Positions 1-6,604 of a stretch of 12,794 nt of DNA are shown piece after piece. The notes under the pieces were generated by a model, which made no database searches, had not been told where the DNA came from, and worked only from the letters and a program-made list of their open reading frames with translations. The DNA comes from Rubripirellula sp. GTDB lineage: Bacteria > Planctomycetota > Planctomycetia > Pirellulales > Pirellulaceae. Within the stretch, counting starts at the first letter, position 1; each line of letters starts with the position of its first letter. The position numbers and the translations under genes were made by a program. The stretch is taken from positions 1-12,794 of the forward strand of contig JARFQX010000728.1 in the NCBI GenBank assembly GCA_029287555.1. The letters are read 5' to 3'.

Positions 1-668
1 TTACGATTCCAAAAGAATCCACGCTGCGCGGCACGGGCACGTTCAACGGCCCAGTTTTCGTCGCGGTTGTTTTGGTTACCGAAAAATCCAAAGTCATTGA
101 CACCACCGTTGTGAGATCGGTCAGCCGCGTCGCCGACACAACCAGCGTAGTTTGTACGTGCAAGTTGACCGGGGCCGCGAGCCTGTCCTGGGTCACTCGG
201 ACAACGGTAGGTTGGGACCTGGGTAACCCAGGGAACGTACTGAGTTCGCCATGGGCAAGGACCCATCGCCGGCCAAACTTGGCCAGCCGATGGGATCGTA
301 TAGCTATCAGGAATCCGCTCAAGGCTGGGGTTCGAGATCTGCTCCCACAACGCTTGCTGCTCAACGTAGGGCAGGATAGGAACCAGCCAACTTAGGAAAA
401 GTCGGTTACAGTCGTTGGTACCATTGGGAGTCCAGGGAGTCCGCGCCGTACCCGTCCCGTTCGTCGGGATTTGCTTGAACGCACTGTGATAGTTGTGAAT
501 CGCAAGCCCGATCTGCTTGAAATTGTTACTACATGACATTCGACGTGCAGCTTCGCGGGCTGCCTGAACAGCCGGCAACAGCAAGCCAACGAGAACGCCA
601 ATGATGGCGATGACGACCAGCAGTTCCACCAAGGTGAAACCCGATCGCGAAGAATGATTTTTTTGCAT
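1..668 (-). CDS. DUF1559 family pseudopilin-like protein, partial (C-terminus off the left edge)
   Basis: The reading frame opens at 668 and stays open to the window edge (222 codons and two bases), so the stop and C-terminus are missing. The N-terminus is a type IV prepilin/pseudopilin signal: a short polar leader ending in Gly10, then F-T-L-V-E with the conserved Glu at mature position 5, then a hydrophobic helix and the A-A-R-E-A-A-R-R stretch. Further motifs typical of the planctomycete DUF1559 family follow: SCSNNFKQIGLAIHNYH, an LPYVEQQALW segment, YRCPSDPG and TNYAGCVGD. The family normally ends with an H-x9-D-G motif, which would lie outside the window. A good AGGAG lies at 676-680, 7 nt before the ATG, which fixes the start. 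The protein is probably processed by a prepilin peptidase and sits in the envelope; the family's function is poorly known and its members are highly multiplied in Planctomycetes. Confidence 0.93.
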   Translation of the reverse strand, partial: MQKNHSSRSGFTLVELLVVIAIIGVLVGLLLPAVQAAREAARRMSCSNNFKQIGLAIHNYHSAFKQIPTNGTGTARTPWTPNGTNDCNRLFLSWLVPILPYVEQQALWEQISNPSLERIPDSYTIPSAGQVWPAMGPCPWRTQYVPWVTQVPTYRCPSDPGQARGPGQLARTNYAGCVGDAADRSHNGGVNDFGFFGNQNNRDENWAVERARAAQRGFFWNR

Positions 669-675
669 GCAAAAA

Positions 676-680
676 CTCCT
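676..680 (-). promoter_or_regulatory. Ribosome binding site of the DUF1559 gene
   Basis: AGGAG on the minus strand, 7 nt upstream of the ATG at 668. It is one of the clearer Shine-Dalgarno sequences in the window. Confidence 0.7.
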
Positions 681-718
681 GCAATAGAAATGCACAACGA
701 ATTGAGACGAATACTCAA

Positions 719-748
719 ATTATGGTTTGCTAAGCATAAACGCAAACC
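719..748 (-). promoter_or_regulatory. Possible -10 element with an inverted repeat upstream of the DUF1559 gene
   Basis: On the minus strand CATAAT (719-724) matches five of six bases of the sigma70 -10 consensus and lies about 50 nt upstream of the DUF1559 start. Immediately upstream is an inverted repeat, GGTTTGC (724-730) and GCAAACC (742-748), with an 11-nt spacer. It covers where a -35 element would be, so it could be an operator. No good -35 is visible. This is inference from sequence only. Confidence 0.3.
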
Positions 749-760
749 GGCTTGCGGTGG

Positions 761-778
761 ACCACCCCATCGGGTGGT
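761..778 (-). terminator. Hairpin downstream of the glycosyltransferase gene, possible terminator
   Basis: ACCACCC (761-767), a 4-nt loop and GGGTGGT (772-778) form a perfect 7-bp stem. It lies 33 nt beyond the stop codon of the leftward glycosyltransferase gene. There is no following U-run on the minus strand, so intrinsic termination is doubtful. It could instead be an mRNA-stabilising or processing stem between this gene and the DUF1559 gene. Confidence 0.35.
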
Positions 779-811
779 GCGGCAGTGGCCCATGCGGTGA
801 GGCGGTAGGAT

Positions 812-2578
812 CTAGCGGATCCGGCTCAGTGCTTCCGCGGCTCGTGCGTCAGTCGGGTTGATCGCCAGAGCCCGTTCGTACTGCTCGATCGCCTGCTGTC
901 GCGCACCCGAGTACTCGAATGCCTCGCCAAGCTGGACATGGACGCCCACAAGGCGTGGATCGAGGTACAGAGCGTGCTGAAAACATTTTGCCGCGAGTTC
1001 TGGCTGTCCATTCAACATGTACGCCCGACCAAGATTGACGTACCCCTCTGCCATCTCGGGAAAATCGGCAATTGCATTTTGCAGCAACTGGATCCCAGCC
1101 GGCACGTTGCCCGCCTTGCAGGCCGAAATCCCCATGTTCATGTAACAGCTGGCTTGGAGGGATCTTTCTTCATGAACGCGAATGTTGCAAAAAATGCCTG
1201 ACAGCAAGAGGACCGCCGCGGCGGCGAATCCAGTTCGCCATCTTCGCTCTCGAACTCGCGCGAACAGGTCTACTACACCGGCAGCCGCAAACGGAATGAA
1301 CAAGATCGCGACTGGGTTGCGATATCGGCCCAAGATAAAGAACAGCACAACGGCTGCGATCATCGTTAGCAATAGCAGGTAATACAGCCACAGTTTCCGC
1401 CGATCCTGCCAAGTCGCGATCAATCCCCATATCCCCAGCGGGCACAGCATGCCAAAGTGCCAAATTCGGCTCAGCTTCAAGGGGACGGAGTACTCGCGAA
1501 AGATGTACATGCTTTCGACATCGGGCACTTCATAGCGATTGAATACCATGAATGTCTTCGCGAGCATCAGTTGCAACCAGCGGCCGGGTGACCGCCGAAT
1601 TTCGTCCCAGGCTCGCGACATCCAGAATTGAGAGACTTCGCGGGCGGACAACTCATGGCCGACTGCTTGTTCGGCCAAGCGTTCCGCGTCAGCCCGCTCG
1701 TACATCGGCGTTCCGTGACCGGGAACCAAGGGCACGTAGATTCCGTTCGCCTCTGCGTTGTTGCCGATGTAGAAATTGGGCCCAGCTTGAAACGTGGTCG
1801 GCGACCACTCGCCTCCAAGTGAAGCATTTCGCGCCGCGACGGGCAGCAGAATCAAGGCAATGCCGCTTGCATAGCAACCGACCAGCGTCCATCGGTGCCA
1901 ATTCGTTGCGCGTATCCCCAGTAGAATCCAAAGCGGAATCACCGGGGTCCATAGCAACGCGTTCTCTCGCGCCAGAACCAACAGGCCTAGGGAAAGTCCA
2001 ACCAAAACCGCGTACCACCAACGTGGCTCGCCTTGGAGATAAACGCAGGCCGTGATGAAGGCGCACAATAGAAAAGTCGCCAAGGCGGCTTTCTGAATAA
2101 TGCCATCGTAATAAATGGCAGGCGGATAGACAGCCAGCATGAGTGCCGAAACCAGTCCAACTCGCTCTGAAAACAGCTTGCGACCCGCTAGGCCGATCAA
2201 GGCCACGCCGGCAACGCCCAGCATCATCTGAACCAGTCGGATCAAGGTAACACTGGGGCCGAAGATCTTGATCAGAACCGCTAAGAAATAGGGATATAGC
2301 GGAGCCTGGTAAAAGGTTTCGGTGCCATACCAATCGCCTTCACTAATTCTGACGGCCCAGTCAAAGTACCCTTTGGCATCTCCCAGCAATTCAACCAGTG
2401 TTGGGACTTCGAAAGTCTGCAAAACATTTACGAAGCGCAGAAAAAAAGCGAGCGCACAAATGCTCGCTAGGAGAGTCGCAAAGAAAGAGCGATTTGCAGA
2501 CGCCGAGTCCTCAGAGGAAACCTCCGAAGTCGTGGGCTGTTGCCGGGCTGCGTGCAAACGATCTTTACGTCGAGCCAT
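812..2578 (-). CDS. GT39/ArnT-like membrane glycosyltransferase with C-terminal TPR domain
   Basis: A 588-residue integral membrane protein. Residues 1-30 are polar and cytoplasmic, and a first membrane helix follows at about 32-52. The next loop carries G-D-A-K-G-Y-F-D-W (66-74), with an Asp in the position of the GT-C catalytic acid, and then F-Y-Q-A-P-L-Y-P-Y (89-97). Both are typical of PMT/ArnT-like (family GT39, PMT_2) enzymes that transfer a sugar from a polyprenyl-phosphate donor outside the membrane. About ten hydrophobic helices follow to about residue 465, including the G-R-Y-R-N-P motif (417-422) common in this group. Residues 475-585 are about three tetratricopeptide repeats. The acceptor is unknown; protein O-glycosylation or envelope glycan modification is likely by family. 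The ATG at 2578 is the first in frame and has no strong Shine-Dalgarno. It lies 60 bp after the small lipoprotein gene and may share its transcript. Confidence 0.88.
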   Translation of the reverse strand: MARRKDRLHAARQQPTTSEVSSEDSASANRSFFATLLASICALAFFLRFVNVLQTFEVPTLVELLGDAKGYFDWAVRISEGDWYGTETFYQAPLYPYFLAVLIKIFGPSVTLIRLVQMMLGVAGVALIGLAGRKLFSERVGLVSALMLAVYPPAIYYDGIIQKAALATFLLCAFITACVYLQGEPRWWYAVLVGLSLGLLVLARENALLWTPVIPLWILLGIRATNWHRWTLVGCYASGIALILLPVAARNASLGGEWSPTTFQAGPNFYIGNNAEANGIYVPLVPGHGTPMYERADAERLAEQAVGHELSAREVSQFWMSRAWDEIRRSPGRWLQLMLAKTFMVFNRYEVPDVESMYIFREYSVPLKLSRIWHFGMLCPLGIWGLIATWQDRRKLWLYYLLLLTMIAAVVLFFILGRYRNPVAILFIPFAAAGVVDLFARVRERRWRTGFAAAAVLLLSGIFCNIRVHEERSLQASCYMNMGISACKAGNVPAGIQLLQNAIADFPEMAEGYVNLGRAYMLNGQPELAAKCFQHALYLDPRLVGVHVQLGEAFEYSGARQQAIEQYERALAINPTDARAAEALSRIR

Positions 2579-2613
2579 CAGACAACGCCGTACGCCTCAC
2601 GAAACCATCAGCG

Positions 2614-2647
2614 ATGGCTGACTCTTCGGTATGGCTGACTATTCGGT
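2614..2647. repeat. 17-bp tandem duplication across the 3' end of the small lipoprotein gene
   Basis: Two adjacent 17-bp copies, ATGGCTGACTCTTCGGT (2614-2630) and ATGGCTGACTATTCGGT (2631-2647), differ at one base. The right copy contains the lipoprotein stop codon (2639-2641, minus strand). The left copy lies in the 60-bp gap before the glycosyltransferase. It looks like a local slippage duplication. Confidence 0.85.
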
Positions 2648-2824
2648 TACGTCCGCCGACGCGTCTGCTTCCATCTGAGCTTCGTAATCGGCCTCTTCTT
2701 GATCGATTTCGGCTTGGGTCCGAGTCTCTTCGAGGACTTCGTTCCCGGAACCGCCGCAGCCAACGGCCGAGATAGAAAGGACAGAGCAGAAGGCAAACGC
2801 AACTGAGTAAACTAAGCGTGACAT
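2639..2824 (-). CDS. Small hypothetical lipoprotein (61 aa)
   Basis: A 61-residue protein with a lipoprotein signal: M-S-R, a hydrophobic stretch (L-V-Y-S-V-A-F-A-F), then S-I-S-A-V-G-C with the lipid-modified Cys at residue 22. The mature part (G-G-S-G-N-E ... E-A-D-A-S-A-D-V-T-E) is about 40 residues, strongly acidic, Glu/Asp/Ala/Gln-rich and probably helical or disordered. The frame is open upstream to 2932, but that extension would bury the signal peptide behind 36 residues, so the ATG at 2824 is preferred; no strong Shine-Dalgarno is seen. Very short acidic lipoproteins of this kind are common in Planctomycetes, often close to DUF1559 genes as here, but I cannot assign a function. Its 3' end lies in a 17-bp tandem duplication. 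Confidence 0.75.
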   Translation of the reverse strand: MSRLVYSVAFAFCSVLSISAVGCGGSGNEVLEETRTQAEIDQEEADYEAQMEADASADVTE

Positions 2825-2967
2825 TAAAATTGCTCGTTCGTAAAAGTAGGGGCAAAAAAACCTGTTCGAGTGAATTATTCGTCCTCGAATTGGCCCACAC
2901 CGCAAGTAGTCTGACATCAATTTACGCATCAAACGGTACCAGTTGATCGAGCACCTACGGCTCTCTC

Positions 2968-3002
2968 CGATGTCGCGTTTTCAGCTTCTGAAAACCGCAT
3001 CG
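2968..3002. repeat. Imperfect inverted repeat / hairpin in the divergent promoter region
   Basis: The inner stem is GTTTTCAG (2977-2984) and CTGAAAAC (2988-2995) around the 3-nt loop CTT. After a small asymmetric internal loop, CGATG (2968-2972) pairs with CATCG (2998-3002). There is no U-run on either strand, and it lies upstream of both flanking genes rather than downstream, which argues against a terminator. The near-palindrome could be a regulator binding site. Its function is inferred. Confidence 0.45.
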
Positions 3003-3186
3003 TGAAGGCCACATGGCGAATTGGTCTGGTCAATTCTTCGGTTTCGACTCCATTTCTTCCCCGCTCCTTCTTCCCCGCCCCCGCTCATCGCGAACCGCCC
3101 CTCTCCCCCGCCCGCTGGCTATTGGCCGTGAATCACTAGCAACGCCCACTTGTCAAACCGGCTATCCTGTGGGGAAACGCACTAAT

Positions 3187-3190
3187 GGAG
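3187..3190 (+). promoter_or_regulatory. Ribosome binding site of the HMA selenoprotein candidate
   Basis: GGAG 10 nt upstream of the ATG at 3201. It supports 3201 as the start rather than the out-of-frame ATG at 3185. Confidence 0.5.
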
Positions 3191-3200
3191 AATAATCAGA

Positions 3201-3551
3201 ATGAGAAGCGCATCGATTTTGTCAGCCTGCCTTCTGCTTGCGTCATTTGGCTGTTCAGGCGATTCCTCAGTCAATTCAGGATGGGGCAAACCGTCCGAAG
3301 TGGAGTTGGTCACGGAAACTCGCGCGGGTGTGAGTATCGTAAGCCTGAAGGTGCCTAACATGCACTGAGGTGGCTGTGCCGCCTCGGTCCGAGGCGATTT
3401 GTCCAAGATTCCAAGTGTCACCGATATCAGGACGGACACTGCATCACGGAGCTGTAGTTTCCGGCTGACCGACCCAGATGTGGATTACGAGCCATTGTTG
3501 GAGGAGTTCTCGGCCTCCAATCCGCATCTCGAGGGCTACACCATCCGTTAA
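3201..3551 (+). CDS. Selenocysteine-containing heavy-metal-associated (HMA) domain lipoprotein, TGA read through as Sec56
   Basis: Read from ATG 3201 to TAA 3549, the frame gives 116 residues with one internal TGA at 3366-3368 (codon 56). Residues 1-18 are a lipoprotein-like signal (R2, hydrophobic core, L-A-S-F-G-C18; the lipobox is loose). Residues about 43-116 match an HMA domain (PF00403, beta-alpha-beta-beta-alpha-beta): S-L-K-V-P-N-M-H-[TGA]-G-G-C-A-A-S-V, then L-S-K-I-P-S-V-T-D-I and a final D-Y-E-P-L-L-E-E-F helix. The TGA falls exactly on the first Cys of the metal-binding C-x-x-C, giving U56-G-G-C59. Homology continues in the same frame with no other defect. A SECIS-like hairpin (3381-3395) starts 12 nt after the TGA. 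Inferred role: periplasmic, membrane-anchored binding of a soft metal (Cu(I) or Hg(II)) or selenol/thiol redox chemistry. The alternative is a nonsense pseudogene from a single TGC or TGT to TGA change. If the TGA stopped translation, only 55 residues and half a domain would be made. Confidence 0.75.
3381..3395 (+). promoter_or_regulatory. Putative bacterial SECIS element (stem-loop downstream of the Sec TGA)
   Basis: GCCTC (3381-3385) pairs with GAGGC (3391-3395), leaving the loop GGTCC; the stem can close one further G-C pair to leave GTC. The loop's GGTC begins 17 nt after the TGA (3366-3368). As I recall it, the Escherichia coli fdhF SECIS presents GGUC at its tip, 18 nt after the UGA, and the loop G and U contact SelB. 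Bacterial SECIS consensus asks for a short stem of at least about 4 bp and a G among the first two loop bases, about 16-37 nt from the UGA; this hairpin meets these. The element lies within the HMA coding sequence, as bacterial SECIS elements do. Confidence 0.65.
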
Positions 3552-3564
3552 GACCGAAATGCAA

Positions 3565-5199
3565 TCACTCAACCGATAGCCGGCAGAAGCACGATCGGTC
3601 AATCTCGACGTCGCTGCGTTGACAGGCAACTCGATAATCGTTGCGGCGTCGCTCGGCGTCGGCCGATCTGCCCAGTCTGGTCAAGGCCTCTGCCAATCCG
3701 TGCAGCGTCCAGGGGTTGTTTGGATGCAGCTTCAAGTCCTGCTGATAGACGGATAATGCCTCTTGGTTGCGGTTCTGTTCCAAGAGCAGGGCCCCAAGTG
3801 CATGCCTTGCCGGTTGCATCCAACCCCACGGTTCGTCGTAATTCAATGCGTCGTCGCGCCGGACCGCTTCTCGCAGGTGCTCGAACGCCTCTTCGTGGTC
3901 GCCGCGGCGGTAGGCAATCTCACCCGCTACCATTTTTTCGGCGACGCCGAGGATATCGAGGGACGCATTCTGAAACAGGAAACTGGTCTCCGGAACCTTC
4001 TTCTTCTCCTCAAGAAAAGCGGCCTGCTCGGCCTCGGCTTCTTTCACTTGGCCGGTTGATGCATAGGCAATCGCGCGAGCATAGCGCCAGATGGAACGGG
4101 AAACGGGCAGATAATCGGGCGGTTCGTCGGAGGCCAAGATGGCTTCCCACTTGCCGAAACGTACCAAGACGTGAAGCTCGGTTGGCATGAACGCATCAAG
4201 GAAATCGGTCTGCTCTCGCAGCATCGCTTCGGGAATCTGCTTCGGAATCGCTCGGGCCGCGGTTAAGGCCACGTTGCTTTGGCCATCGAACATCGCCGCG
4301 TAGACCAGGAAATGGTAGTTGTGGATTCGATAGAGCGAATAGAAATTCAGAGGACCTTCGCGGCGTAGAAACTCTTCGTCGGCCGCTATGCCACGACGGT
4401 TGGCGGAAACCGCTGCTTCATAGTTCCCGACCCAAATGTCGATGTGCGATGGCATGTGGAGTAAATGGCCGAGGCCGGGCGTCGCGCTTCTCAGGCGGTT
4501 TGCAAATGGGAGAGCTGCCTCGGGAGTCGGCGATGCCTCCATCATGTGAATGTAGAGGTGGCAAAGTGCCGGATAGTTGGGCCAACGCTTCAGTCCGGCC
4601 TCGATGACTTCAATGATCTCAGGCGTATGTTCCGCCGCAACGCCATCGCGGCTCCAATGCAACCATGGCTGCAAATCCATGAGGGACTCGGCGAATAGAG
4701 TCACGACGAGCGGATCGTCTTGATGGTCGCGGTAAATTCGTCGAAGCGATTCCGCGTAAGCCAGATTCAGTGCATCTCGGTCTTCCGGTACGGGCGTCAC
4801 GTATCGCTTGTCCAGGGCCTCGATCAGTTTCTTCTCCAATTCCGTGGAGGAAGCGGCGTGGAGTTGTGCCAGACGAACTGCCAGATCCGCCTTCGCGATC
4901 TGGTGGTCTTCTATCTCCATGTTGTTGATATTGGGGCCCCATGCATACGCCATTCCCCAGTACGCCATCGCCATCCCTGGGTCAGCGGCAACCGCCTTTT
5001 CAAAGCAACGCACAGCCTCCTCGTGATTGAAGCCATAACAATTGGCTAACCCGCGATCAAACCACTGTTGCGCCGAAGTTGATTCGGTGGTGACTTCGTA
5101 GTGGATCGAGCCGATGTCGTAGTATTCCTCTGCACCGGTTGAAAGTGCCACCGTCACAACTGCAAAGACCCAAGTGAAAACCGAACTGATGGATCGCAT
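3565..5199 (-). CDS. Exported TPR-repeat protein (544 aa)
   Basis: A 544-residue tetratricopeptide-repeat protein. Residues 1-23 are a signal peptide (M-R-S-I-S-S-V-F-T-W-V-F-A-V-V-T-V-A-L-S-T-G-A), so it acts outside the cytoplasm. TPR-like helices start with W-F-D-R-G-L-A-N-C-Y-G-F-N-H-E-E-A (47-62). A central region carries H-M-P-S-H-I and H-N-Y-H-F-L motifs, and two to three canonical TPRs lie at about 427-520. The C-terminus has a C-F-C pair (537-539). No enzymatic motif is visible, so a scaffold role is likely by family. The frame is open to 5310, but the ATG at 5199 has GGAG 6 nt upstream and begins the signal peptide, so it is preferred. It is the last of three leftward genes and converges on the HMA selenoprotein candidate, with only 13 bp between the stop codons and no terminator hairpin. 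Confidence 0.88.
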   Translation of the reverse strand: MRSISSVFTWVFAVVTVALSTGAEEYYDIGSIHYEVTTESTSAQQWFDRGLANCYGFNHEEAVRCFEKAVAADPGMAMAYWGMAYAWGPNINNMEIEDHQIAKADLAVRLAQLHAASSTELEKKLIEALDKRYVTPVPEDRDALNLAYAESLRRIYRDHQDDPLVVTLFAESLMDLQPWLHWSRDGVAAEHTPEIIEVIEAGLKRWPNYPALCHLYIHMMEASPTPEAALPFANRLRSATPGLGHLLHMPSHIDIWVGNYEAAVSANRRGIAADEEFLRREGPLNFYSLYRIHNYHFLVYAAMFDGQSNVALTAARAIPKQIPEAMLREQTDFLDAFMPTELHVLVRFGKWEAILASDEPPDYLPVSRSIWRYARAIAYASTGQVKEAEAEQAAFLEEKKKVPETSFLFQNASLDILGVAEKMVAGEIAYRRGDHEEAFEHLREAVRRDDALNYDEPWGWMQPARHALGALLLEQNRNQEALSVYQQDLKLHPNNPWTLHGLAEALTRLGRSADAERRRNDYRVACQRSDVEIDRSCFCRLSVE

Positions 5200-5359
5200 C
5201 TCAAGCTCCGATCTGAGAAATTCACCGAGCAGGCACAAGGACGGGCCCGATGCGTGGTTAGTGGTCCTTGAGGAGTCGCGCCCCTGTGGTGAGACCTGGT
5301 CTGGCCCCAACGGCCCGAGCCCAATGCAATGATAAACGACTTCGGTACGGCACGTTGAA

Positions 5360-6469
5360 TTAGTGCTTCATCCCTCGACCGAATTGATCCCCAACGGCGA
5401 CGATTTCACCACCTAGAGTCTGAACTTCCAGCAGTTTCTCGCTCATGACCATTCGGCCCTCTTCGTCCGTCAGTCTGTGCGTGATCTTGTGCGACTCGGT
5501 ATCGATGACGTCGCCGGTCGACGGCCAGCAGGTCTTGCCGTCGATGCTAAAGGTGATCCAACCCGGTTGTTCTCGCAATCGAATGCTTGCAATCTGCTTC
5601 GGTGGCATCACCGTTGCATCAAAGATGTGGACATGTTCATTGTGCCCATCGGCGACCCAGATTTCCGTCTCGTCCGGCGTCATCCCGATTCCGTGGCTGG
5701 GACAGCCGTGACGTTTGACGGGGCCCTGGCGAAAACCTTCGACTTCAACCCGGTAGAGCTTCTTGCCCGTCTCCAAATCCCCGACCTCGAAGCCAAGCAG
5801 TTCGTTGACGTTCACGAAGCAGAACGTCTGTGCACCATTGACCGTGAAGGGGCGGATGCTGTGCGAAAACGGCCCGCAGGTTGCCACGATCTTGTGTGTC
5901 GTGGTGTCCGCAATACTCAACAGCGGAGACGCCAGACCCGCCATGTAGACCCGGCTTCCATCGATTCCGTAGACCGTATTGTGCGCGCGTGATTTCGGAT
6001 GAATCTCGGCAATGATGTCGCCGGACGCGGCATCAAGCACATACCAGTTGTCCTTTTCGAAGCTGGGTTGGTAAATCACCTTTCCATCGGGCGACATCGA
6101 CATTCGGTCGCAACCATTGGGGTATTTCCTTTCCCACAGCACTTGATCCGTGTCCAAGTCGATGCAGATCAAATGAATCTTGGTGCTCACGTAGAGTCGA
6201 CCGGTGGTGGCATTGCCGCAAATTCCCTTCACGTTGGCCGGGGTCCCGTCCGGGGCCAATCCGTCAAAGGGGATCCGTTTGACAAAGCGGTAGTCGTCAT
6301 CGATGTCGAAAACGATCACGCCATGCCCGCCGTACTGGGTGTAGTTACGAATGCCCGGCTCGGCCACGTACAGAAAACGATGCGTCGACTCCTGGCCGTA
6401 AACAATTCCGGGCAGCGAGAGCAAACAGGACGCCAGCAAGACAAACCGCAGGAACAGTCGAGTCTTCAT
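5360..6469 (-). CDS. Secreted YncE-like beta-propeller protein (369 aa)
   Basis: A 369-residue exported protein. Residues 1-25 are a signal peptide (M-K-T-R-L-F-L-R-F-V-L-L-A-S ... I-V-Y-G) with cleavage before Q26. The rest shows repeated propeller-blade strands of the YncE/NHL-like type: R-F-L-Y-V-A-E-P-G, R-L-Y-V-S-T-K, M-S-P-D-G-K-V-I-Y (near 125-133), M-T-P-D-E-T-E-I-W-V-A-D (263-274) and F-S-I-D-G-K-T-C-W (307-315), each followed by a V-x-D/I-D-T-E type strand. No catalytic residues can be named; ligand or partner binding in the periplasm is likely. The ATG at 6469 is preferred over the upstream ATG at 6496 because it has GGAG 8 nt upstream and starts the signal peptide directly. It lies 135 bp after the S15 hydrolase and 160 bp before the TPR gene on the same strand. 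Confidence 0.87.
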   Translation of the reverse strand: MKTRLFLRFVLLASCLLSLPGIVYGQESTHRFLYVAEPGIRNYTQYGGHGVIVFDIDDDYRFVKRIPFDGLAPDGTPANVKGICGNATTGRLYVSTKIHLICIDLDTDQVLWERKYPNGCDRMSMSPDGKVIYQPSFEKDNWYVLDAASGDIIAEIHPKSRAHNTVYGIDGSRVYMAGLASPLLSIADTTTHKIVATCGPFSHSIRPFTVNGAQTFCFVNVNELLGFEVGDLETGKKLYRVEVEGFRQGPVKRHGCPSHGIGMTPDETEIWVADGHNEHVHIFDATVMPPKQIASIRLREQPGWITFSIDGKTCWPSTGDVIDTESHKITHRLTDEEGRMVMSEKLLEVQTLGGEIVAVGDQFGRGMKH

Positions 6470-6604
6470 ATCAAGGTCTCCGTCGAGGTGGTTCAAACGC
6501 CAATCCTTCTGAGCGAGGCCGGTTCAAAGAGAAACGTAGAGGTCGCATCGATGGTCTCACCGGACCAGTGCTGCTTCGATCGAGTCCCCGTGATTTCAAC
6601 GCTG

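Larger units (their letters stand above)
2825..3200. other. Divergent intergenic region (376 bp)
   Basis: No protein-coding gene is supported here. It separates the leftward small lipoprotein from the rightward HMA selenoprotein candidate, so it should hold promoters for both; I could not identify convincing -35/-10 pairs. It contains an imperfect 35-nt hairpin (2968-3002), a short inverted repeat TTCGAG/CTCGAA (2865-2870 and 2884-2889), and a strongly pyrimidine-rich plus-strand tract at about 3047-3118. A TATCCT at 3163-3168 resembles a -10 box but lacks a properly spaced -35. Confidence 0.6.

Noticed and set aside
392..793. A 133-codon minus-strand frame near the left edge
   Set aside because: It overlaps the DUF1559 gene in a different frame. 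The DUF1559 frame carries the prepilin motif and a good ribosome binding site.
3150..3168. TTGTCA and TATCCT as a sigma70 promoter for the HMA gene
   Set aside because: The two hexamers are only 7 nt apart, far short of the usual 16-18 nt, so they cannot form one promoter.
3013..3195. A 60-codon plus-strand frame just upstream of the HMA gene
   Set aside because: It is Pro/Arg/Ser-rich because it translates the pyrimidine-rich intergenic tract. It has no domain, and no Shine-Dalgarno was found.
3201..3368. A 55-aa lipoprotein ending at the TGA as the complete gene product
   Set aside because: It would end in the middle of the metal-binding loop with only the first strand of the HMA fold. 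The same frame continues with the rest of the domain, so read-through (or a pseudogene) is the better explanation.
3182..3439. An 85-codon minus-strand frame over the HMA gene
   Set aside because: It is antisense to the HMA frame, which has a signal peptide and domain homology; the minus frame has neither.
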